This document shows, in pieces, positions 55,519-64,000 of a stretch of DNA of 64,000 nucleotides. The translations under genes and the position numbers were made by a program. The notes under the pieces were generated by a model. The model was not told the DNA's origin. It saw only the letters and a list, made by a program, of their open reading frames with translations, and ran no database searches. The stretch's first letter is position 1, and each line of letters starts with the position of its first letter. The stretch is from assembly GCA_036346275.1 (NCBI GenBank), contig CM070713.1, forward strand, positions 56,229,567 to 56,293,566, given 5' to 3'. The stretch comes from Otatea glauca (lineage: Eukaryota > Streptophyta > Magnoliopsida > Poales > Poaceae).

Positions 55519-56668
55519 GCTATTTGTTTAGGTTTAGTTTTTTTATAGCTTACAGTCAGTTTTTGGTTTAATCAACTTATAAGTATCTATCTTTAAGCCA
55601 AGTAAAGGTGTTTGGTAAATTAGATTTTTTTTTGCTTTTGAGCTATGGATTATTGTTGAATTATCTGAAATACCTATGATTTTAACGACGATTTGGTTCA
55701 ATCATCAACTAGAAAAGTACGGAAAAAAACTTACCAAATTACATGAAGAATTTTGCTACAGTTTAGTGAATCTGGCCTAGAAAATTTTGGAACAGAAAAA
55801 CTCTAGCTAGAATCAAATATTCTGTAACACAAGGACAAAATCGAAAAATAAAAGAAGTAAAAATATTCACATGCACGCTTATAGCCGATAAAGACACCGG
55901 ATCCGGCCGTACCATGTCAAACAATGCCAGATATAGCCATCTCCTACCACGCCATCGTCAAATCCAGCAACCTCCCATCTCACACACGTCAGATTCGGCT
56001 GTCTCCCGCCGCAAGCCGGCGACGACATGGTCCTTCTTTGCTTGGATGCGGCCTGGCCTCCCCGGCTCGGTGAAAGAGGATTGTAGTGCCAGTGGAGGAC
56101 ATCGGCATCAAGGGAACAAGGATGGAGGTCGGGGCGGCCTGGAGGAGGTCGTTGGCGGAGGTCGTGGGTGGGTGGGTGGATGGGCAGAGACCATGGTGGC
56201 TAGCGTCGTGCGTGGGAGGATGGGATACATCATTGTCCACGGTGAGGACGGGGTCACTGGCGGTGGAGGAGGGAGGAGGGCGAACAGATCCACCATCAAA
56301 TTTGAAAGAAGGGCAAGCATACCCACCGCCTGCGGATGCTGTCGTCAGCGGAGAAGGGAGGGGGGACAGCGGATGACGTCACATAGGGGGAGTGCGGGTT
56401 AGGAGAAGGAGAAATGAGAAGAGGGGGAGGGACTTTGGAGTTTATATATGATGACATTAAGTGTGTAATTTTGGGAAATTTCAGTGACAAAGATTTATTT
56501 TTATCCTACAAAAGCCAAAAAAGCATCCCTAGACAAGCTTTTAGATTATAGTTACGGCAGGCTTTAGTCTTTTTCAAAGGATGAGCTGAAAGATCACCCT
56601 TCTATTTCGACTTTGATTTTGTTTTTTTTACTTCTAAGCCCTAGAAAAAAAAATCAAACAAACAGGGC
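55519..56668. mobile_element. Possible TIR element with GC-rich core
   Basis: The left AGCTATTTGTTTAGGTTTAG and the inverse of the right end (AGCCCTGTTTGTTTGATTTT) resemble each other, and both flanks are AT-rich. The core (about 55900-56410) is strikingly GC-rich and holds overlapping open stretches on both strands, including one of 162 codons with Gly-rich low complexity. I recognise no protein. It could be a non-autonomous element with captured DNA or a chance pairing of two ends. Confidence 0.4.
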
Positions 56669-56669
56669 T

Positions 56670-58069
56670 GTACATAGTCACAGACGGACTTGATCAACAC
56701 CGGGGACCGGCAATAGTTAAGCGTGTCATTTTCTGACGCGGCGCGGCTCGATTCGCTGTGGTAGTACTGCTAGTGATTTTGTAATGTGTACTACGATTTT
56801 GCCGTTTCGGAGCTGGTCCTTGACCGGATGCAGTCCAACGATTGAGAGTGAAAAGTCGGAGCCAGTCCAGATTATCGTATCATATCTCCCTCCCTTTCCA
56901 GATTCGTCGCTTGTCACACAGATATACAGGGTTGAACGGTATCTTGTTCCACTGCTTCAAAGTTCAAACTCTTCAATTAATCTCTTCTGTAGATGTCCCA
57001 ACAAAAAGAAACTAAAACCTTTTTCTTTGTGAAGCTGGTACATGATGTGCCCAACACAATAATATAAGGAGGAGCACCAGCGAGCAGGAGAGGAGGAATC
57101 TGTGAGGTTTGAATTTGTTTGGAGCTGCTTAGTTAATGTCCTATTATTTGCATGTGGATCATTCAGGAGCATCAGATAGCCAAACTACTCAACCGGGGCA
57201 GCTTTTATGTTTGCCAGGCCTTTTGTGTACTAAAAATTATCATATCATGTATTTCAAAAAAAAATCATATCATAGAACACTAAGAGATGTGCTGCAAATT
57301 AACTATGTTTATAGAATAGCTGAATAAGCATACATGTTTGAGCAGTGCTTCAGTGTTTTCTCTCCCAATACAAGTTGCACAAATCTTAAAGTAAACGAAG
57401 GGGTAAGTAATCACCATCTATCTTTCATTCATGCTTCAGTATTTGTGCAACTGTCAAAAAGAAAAGCATAAAAGTACCTCTCTACATGTTTCCTTTTTTC
57501 GAATATGAGGGAGCCCACCTCACTTTTATTGGTGGAACCAACAATTTTAGCTTAAACTACATATTAGACCACGGCACCACCGCCCAATACTCCCTCTATT
57601 ATACTCCATAGACTTCCTGGAAGGAGAGCACCCCCACGTGGCACTTTGAGCCGGCTCGGCTCGCGGCTCGAGCCAAGCTGAAAAAATATTTACTCTTAGG
57701 TCTTTTTTGAGAAAAAATACGATTAGATCTTTTTCCCAAAAAGAATATATATTACGCTTAGGTCCTTTATACTTTTTATATATTCGCGTGTTTTCTCGAT
57801 TTGCTCGTGTAGGGAGCGACAGTCGCATGTTTTCTCGATTTGCTTGCATGAGGAGCGACGGTCGCAGCGTGGCACGCCGCGCTCGATTTTCTAGTTACAT
57901 TTACATATCATTTTCTTTAGATCATCTACCATCAAGCGTACTTGACAACAGTTACATGTTTTTTTTAAAGAAACATGAATAGGAGTACATGTTTTTTTTT
58001 AACTTGAATAGGAGTACATGTTAATTTGGCGAAAAAAAATTGTAAACATATGCTCGCCATACATGACCT
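56670..58069. other. Intergenic sequence, no gene assigned
   Basis: Mixed composition, no supported coding region. 57390-57490 resembles 4890-5030 loosely ('taagtaatca...tctatctttt...gtacctctct'). 57787-57865 holds a two-copy tandem repeat listed separately. Confidence 0.35.
57787..57865. repeat. Two-copy ~40-bp tandem repeat
   Basis: Unit core 'tgttttctcgatttgct' followed by 'gggagcgacagtcg' or 'aggagcgacggtcg'. Copies at 57787-57825 and 57826-57865. Confidence 0.85.
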
Positions 58070-58327
58070 GGCCCCTTCGGGATAACTTCTGTTCAGCTTC
58101 TGCTTAAAAAAAATTGAATTATTTGCCGAACGGGAGGAGTTTAGACAACTCCTCCCACCATCAGAATTTGTCCTCTATATAGAATTAGAATCTGGGTGCT
58201 AGCTGATTCTCACCGGCCTGGTCCTCCACCTCCACGCGCAGCCTGCCTAGCCCGATTCTTCCACAATCAGAAGTAATTTCTCTCATAATCCAGAATCTGT
58301 ACAATCAGAAGCTGTCTCGAAGGGAGC
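58070..58327. mobile_element. MITE with ~20-bp terminal inverted repeats
   Basis: The left GGCCCCTTCGGGATAACTTC and the inverse of the right end (AGCTCCCTTCGAGACAGCTTC) pair well. The interior is non-coding with repeated 'agaatc/cagaag' words typical of hAT-type MITEs. Confidence 0.6.
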
Positions 58328-61300
58328 TCTATAATAAAGGAGGCTTTCTTGTCAACAAAGAAACCCTTTCAACAAAAGAGAGAGAAACCTGGAAAGAAAG
58401 GAATTAACGGATCAGCTGCATCAAACAGAACGATTCAAGTGCCATGTCCAAAGTGTTCTTTTCAAGGCGATCTTTGACATGATTTTTCACCTTGTCAATT
58501 GCAGCATGGATTTGGTCCTGCTTAATCCATCAACGCAAGCGTTCAATGAGATTTGAGAAGAGGCATGTGCCATACGCAATTGCGACATTTGACACGCACG
58601 CACGCACTGTATTTGCATGGCCCGCACTCAGAAAGTACTAGTAACTAGTACTGTATTTTCTTTTTGGAGAATACGTAACTAGTAGTATATTTAGATTGAT
58701 TGGAAGCAGCTGAGGTCGGGATTAGGACGAAGCCCTGTTCTGTCCGTCAAATTTAATAACTCAACGACACAGGGCACTCTGTCTATTCAGTCTCTGATAC
58801 GTTTACTGCAACACCCGACGTCTAGTCTTTACTAACGCTTAGGTCTATCACCCTTCGTGGAGAATGGTTAATGACTGAAAACCATTACACGTCACACTAC
58901 CGGAAACCACTGGTATTTAGTAGTGTGTATTACATTTATTTTGCTTAGCTATTGATTTCACATGACTAAGGTCATGTATATTTCTGTCACTGGACCGTTA
59001 CATTTGACAGACAGGGGGGTAAAACGGCATATACGTATATCCCTTGGATACGCAGCTGAAATTCTCCAAGGTTGAGTGAGTTTTACAGAAGCGGCCGGGC
59101 ATATACTCTCGAGGTCAAACAAAGTAATCCTAGTACGGTAGTACCTCCAAACAGCATGCCTAGATACTCATACTCCAGGTGATAACGAGGCAAGCAATCC
59201 TGCACTTGCTACGTGGCCATCATCGGAGATTTTTGTACTGCAACCCTTCTACAGTCTCATCAAAACATGAGCATGGTACGTCTCCGACAACACACGTAGA
59301 AATTTCACTTAAAATTGTTCAGTTCTCGCAGCAATCCGGACAATTCACACGTTCTAAAGGGGTCTAATATATCCTCACTCTTTTTGAAGCGAGAGAGAGA
59401 CACTGCAGATGGCAAAAAAGAAAAGGAAAAATAGAAAAGGAGAGGAGGAGGAGTATACTCCTATAAGAGATCAAACTTTTCTGCGTGTGTGATGCAGGGA
59501 CGACGACTTATCTAAGCCAAGCTATACCATGGTCCGGGCAAGACATGGATTCCTCTGGGCTCCGGAGCTTAATGTGATGGACGCAGTGGTTGCCATCATG
59601 TGCTCATCCTCCACTTGCTACAAATAAATCACACGTCTTTGGCCTACTAGTTTACCCATCTCTCAGGGCAATCCCGACCAATCCATTCCAATCCAAAATA
59701 CATCGATCGATCGACCTATATGTGATGGCAATTGAGACGGCAATGTTTTGCGAACAGTATAGCCAGGCCATGCATGTCGGCATCTGAGACTATATATCCA
59801 AGTGTTGCAACTTGTAGCAAGCATCTAATGTTCATAGCGAAGATCAAAGGCCTGATATTTTCGGTAAGGTTTGCCCGGAAAGGGTTTGGTTATTTCTCTG
59901 GATAGGAAGAGCTTACTCGCTAATGGCATGCATCCTTCAATGTGTGCCATTGGAGACTTGGGCGTGTTCATGTCACCAAATATATATATGGCAGTGGCCA
60001 TTAGCCTCCTCTCCTTCTCCATCACCTTGTTGAATTGTTGTGTGTGCTGGCTCCAATAGCAGAGAAAATGAGAAATGGGGATCTACTCGGTCATGATTTA
60101 GTTTGGGACTTTTCAGTATTTCGTCATGGTGATCTCTACTTAATCTGAGTGATCCTTTTCAGCTGAACGTCGACGTTCACTCAATGGCTCAAAACTACTA
60201 CTTTTTTCTGGCGACCAGTTGTTTCGTCGAACAGGCTTCCACTTAGTGTTGCACTTGCGCCTGAATGAAATTTTAAGACAAGGCAGAATGCATGATGCAC
60301 TCCAAATAATAAGTGAACATATAAGCTATTAACATTAAAAACTTATCACTTCTTATATTGCAAGAACAATACATACCATGTTGCAAAAGAGCTCGCAGAA
60401 AGAAAGTGAACGAACATATAAACTAGTAACATTAAAACAGGAGTTCAGATAGACATGACACAGGCTCTTTTCTGCTATTTCAGCCTACCAAGTAATTCCA
60501 TGGCATCTATGCATTTCTTTTCCCTGTTCTTTTCCATCCCTTTGTTCTCATCAAATCCACTCCGAGTCCAGCACGCTCGACAAAAAATCCATGGCCGCAC
60601 ACAGACGCAAGCAATGCAAGAGGATAAGCTCGACATCGATTGCCAAGCACAGCCATATATGGCACATAAATGATACTAAATCGCTTCCACTTGCAGGTAT
60701 TATACATTCGAAAACGAATGCGGCTACCCTTGGCCCTTGGGAGTTGGGATGGTGTTCGTCTATGCAACTTCGTAGCAGCATGTTTTCTGCTTTGCTCGTA
60801 CAACCAAAAAAATCTCCGATGAATGGCGCGGTTGATTCGAGCGTAGCTGACCCAGCTTCACATGCGCATATGGTTCCTGATTTCGTAGAGACCGCTGATG
60901 AGCAGGTTCAACGTATATGCGAGTATGCGACTGATCAGGCTTAAACAGAGGCGGATATGAGAAAGGAGATCATCGGGATCACAGGAGTCAGTACGCACTC
61001 GTAAAACTAACTTGTAAAAGGATCATATGCTTATATATTAAAAAAATAATATGTTGTGATAAATACGGTATTAGCAAAATTTTAATTTCTTTAATTCCAA
61101 GCAAGATTAGTAACCAGAGAATAACAGTCATAACAAAAGCATAGATACTGAAGCATGATATTATCTGATATCATAACGTAAGAAAAGCTTACAATCAAGT
61201 ATCTAAGCATGTGTATGACAATGAACAATGACTATCAACTAGCTACTATTGCTCAAGTTGATTAAGATTGCTCTTAGATGCCGGGCTGACTTAATTAAAA

Positions 61301-62261
61301 GACCTCCTCGTCACTAGGTATATGATCATAGACTAGTTTGTGACAATCTTACCAAATCAGATTTCAAGCTTGTCTAATTATTTAAATCAGAGTTAAGAAG
61401 ATGTTACTACCAGATCAGAAAAATGAACAACAGTGTACTTATCATGAATATATAGCAATCTCAATGTAAAAAAAACAGAAAGTATATGCTAAAAACAGTA
61501 CTAAACAAGGCATATATGTATATTGAACATGATAGAGCATCGACTAGAAATGAAATAACTATCTAGAAAAGTATCTCAATTTCAGTAAACCGACTATATT
61601 GTCACAAATTATCTCACTATAGCCTAATCCTCATAGAGCAATAGCCACCCCAACATGCAAGGTCCCCAAGACAATCAAGTGTTTAGCCCCTTTGCATAAA
61701 GTACAGAACAAAATGACAGAAGGTTGAGTATACTCACAAAGCACTGACAGATTATTAGTGTAAATCGGCTAGGCTCGTCAAAGATGATGTCTCATAAAAC
61801 AATATCGCCGTTGTACTGTGACAAACTCACCGATGAATGCTTCGGAGATACAAAGCCGAAAATCACCAAGTGAGGCAATTCACCAGGTGATCCTGAGATG
61901 CAACCAAAGCTGCTCAAAAGTCATAGAACCAACTCCTTGGCCGAGGGAGATGACCACGTCGAACAAGAATAGGCAGGTCTCGAAGGACCTGCTCCACAAA
62001 GGCATGACACAGCCGAGAGCTTATCCACCATATAGCGCTAAGCCAATCGGTCAAGCGAGAAAGGTTGGCGCAAATACTCGGCAATAAGAAGCCACAAGCA
62101 CACCTCGCCATCCTAAGAACGCCTTAATTCACCGGCCAACTCAACCACTTCAATCGACTCGGGCTGCACAGAAAAGTGGCCTCCACGAGATGAATGAGAA
62201 TGGATTGAGACGCAAGAACACAAGGAGATGTCGAGTAGCCAAAGATCTTGCTGGAGAACAC
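58328..62261. other. Intergenic sequence, no gene assigned
   Basis: Almost 4 kb with only short open stretches. 59590-60060 and 60455-60945 (plus strand) hold the longest, up to 117 codons, none with a recognisable domain. 61000-61800 is AT-rich. No transposon ends, RNA genes or clear promoters seen. Confidence 0.4.
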
Positions 62262-63350
62262 TGTTAGATTATTATGGGATGGCCCATAATTAATTTAATA
62301 GAAATTCCAAAAGGCCCATTAGAATACTAGGAGTCATGAAATTGGTTTAGTACCATATGGGTAATTGAGAGAAGGTTTGACCAACTTAAATAGTTGAGTT
62401 GTGTGTCTCTCAATTAGCAAGGTGGAAAAGGGTAAAGGCATGTGCACACACCACGCTGCCGCCGAGCCGAGCCGAGGCGTGTCGCGTGTCGCGTGTCGCG
62501 CGTCGCGAGTCTTGAGTCGGTCGAGTCGAGTCGAGTCGAGTCGAGTCGAGTCGAGTCGAGTCGAGTCGAGTCGACGTGGCGTGACGTGCGTCGCGCAGCG
62601 CGAGCGATCCGGACGTGATGTCTTTGGCGGGGCGGTTTGTTTTGCCGTTTGATAGTCAATATGACCAATAACGCGATGATTAATGTGACCAGATGCGCCG
62701 CCGCCACCGTACAATGCGGACGTGGTTGATGGCTGGCATAATGGTCGTCGGTTACTGGTAACGGCTACCTGAGTTGATGGCTGGTAATGGCCGGCTCCTG
62801 CCCGTTGCATGTCGCGAGGCTATATAAGGAGAGCCACGGCTGTGCTTTTCTTCACTGCGAAACGCAGACTCCATTCATCCTTTGTTCTCACTGTCCTTTG
62901 CATTCCCGCCTCTGTTTTGCGCGCACAAGTAGCAGAGGAGCGAGCCTCGGAACCTCGCCCTTCTTGAGATCTTGCTCGAGATAGAAGGCCGATAAGGTTT
63001 TGGGGAGCGATCACGCGATTGCTCAAAAGGTGTTCTGAAGCGCATACGCAACGCGCGTCGCCCGCATCAACCTCTTCATCGCGACAACCTGTGATCGTCT
63101 ACTTCGACCGTCATGGCGAACGAGAATGTTCAGCCTGCGCCTGTGCCAACAGTGGCACCGGCTCAAGGGTATATTAACTTATACCGTGTTTTATTCATGC
63201 TGATTTCTTGTTCATTAGTCTTTGCGTATGAGATAGATAATTTGTTATCTAGTACCTTTGGCTTTGAACAAAAATGCATCTTTGTTTAATCATGATTTAC
63301 GTAATTACGTGGATTAAAATATTGAGAAAATTCCTAATATTTCCAACAAT
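62262..63350 (+). repeat. Probable 5' LTR of a copia-type element
   Basis: It begins TGTTAGATTATTATGGG and ends TATTTCCAACA, so the ends are inverted (TGTTRGA/TCCAACA). It contains a TATA box (CTATATAAGG at 62820-62829) and a leader. An ATG (63114) starts MANENVQPAPVPTVAPAQG, which might be the first exon of gag rather than LTR sequence. In that case the true LTR is shorter. No standard PBS follows 63350, so the right border is uncertain. Confidence 0.5.
62521..62572. repeat. (TCGAG)10 pentanucleotide microsatellite
   Basis: Ten perfect TCGAG units, preceded by short GCGTGTC-like repeats at about 62477-62508. Both lie inside the probable LTR, upstream of its TATA box. Confidence 0.95.
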
Positions 63351-64000
63351 CCAAAACCTTATTCTAGGAATTTTACAACTCTCGTTTATTTGCCGCTTAA
63401 GCCAACTATATTTGTGGCGCAAATTACAAGCGTTGCGCGCCAAGATGATTTTGTGGTTGATGCCATGAGCGTGTATCACGTTGCGCAAGGCAAACCACGG
63501 CTGAGTGGGCTCTCTCTGAGCGGAGAGTGCCTTCACTTCGCGGATAACTTGTTCAGAGGCGCCGTGATTAGTGTTCTTGGAGAAAATCTTGTTGATGTGT
63601 ACATGATTTTGCCAAGTGGTAAAGAAATGTGGGATGCACTTGAGGCAAAATCCGAGTCTCGACGCAGCGATGAACTCTATGTCATGGAGCAGTTTCATGA
63701 CTACAAGATGGTTGATGACCACTCTGTAGTAGAACAGCTCATGAGGTTCAAGCTTTGCGAAAGAACTTGAGAATTTTACATGTGCATTACCCGACAAGTT
63801 TGTGGCGGGATGCATCATAGCTAAGCCGCCACCTTCTTGGAGGATTTTGCCACTACTCTAAAACACAAGAGACAAGAGTTCAGCGTTCTTTGGTCTCATT
63901 GGGTCTCTAAATGTTGAGGAGAAAGCGAGGGCAAAAGATATACGTGGGAAAGAAAGTTCTAGTGCCAATGTGGTACAAAAGAAAATCTTTCAATTCAACA
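63351..64000 (+). pseudogene. copia-type gag (UBN2 family), 5' part, cut by the window end
   Basis: The reading shows ADNLFRGAVISVLGENLVD, then MWDALEAKSESR, ELYVMEQFHDYKMVDDHSVV, all conserved in copia gag proteins of the UBN2 class. After a frame change near 63740 the similarity continues out of frame (for example 'LPDKFVAG', 'HKRQEFS', 'NVEEKARAKD'-like words to about 63930). The first part before 63480 is distorted by further indels. Gag would package the element RNA; this copy is inactive. Confidence 0.7.

Noticed and set aside
59590..60945. Short plus-strand genes near the right end
   Set aside because: Open stretches of 62-117 codons without domains or splice support.

Overview
This is plant nuclear DNA, almost certainly from a grass (Poaceae). 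The evidence is intron-split genes of plant-only families, nested LTR retrotransposons of the Tat/Retand and copia types, MULE and hAT transposons, and many MITEs with the 'ctccctccgatcacaaatag' type of end common in grasses. I cannot name the species. There is no bacterial operon, CRISPR array, rRNA or tRNA that I can support.

Two host genes stand out, both on the minus strand. (1) 6763-9643 is a six-exon NAC gene of the SOG1 (SUPPRESSOR OF GAMMA RESPONSE 1) type, a plant DNA-damage-response transcription factor. Splice phase and family alignment both show it is one base short in an A-run of exon 3, so as written it is frameshifted. (2) 20761-23189 is a two-exon, intact glycosyltransferase family 17 gene (type II membrane protein, 390 aa).

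The rest is mostly transposon sequence and decayed fragments. Left arm (1-6700): unassigned sequence, a short non-autonomous LTR element (3171-4750) carrying a MITE in one LTR, and a LINE tail (5555-5980). 10480-16240: a decayed hAT transposon and a gypsy-like LTR. 23750-30000: a long-TIR MITE, a cluster of one MITE family, a chimera of two different LRR-gene fragments in opposite orientation (27454-28450), and a solo LTR (28859-29728). 32486-33500: a non-autonomous hAT. 33690-38050: a MULE with a transposase frame of more than 2 kb broken by TAG/TGA stops only, followed by a plant-mobile-domain (PMD) gene piece.

A 14.2 kb Ty3/gypsy element of the Tat/Retand type (38056-52293, minus strand, TSD CTAGC) sits inside an intron of that PMD piece, which resumes at 52299. 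Its gag-pol is broken. Between pol and the 3' LTR it carries genes on the opposite strand: a small ORF with its own TATA box and polyadenylation signal, and a multi-exon gene with a 'putative gypsy type transposon' domain and a coiled-coil region. Next to the PMD remnant is the 3' half of a copia element (52514-55460). The window ends inside another copia-type element (62262-64000).

I found no clearly new biological system. The most useful leads are the antisense genes of the Tat element, the SOG1-like frameshift, the chimeric LRR fragments, and the stop-codon pattern of the MULE.
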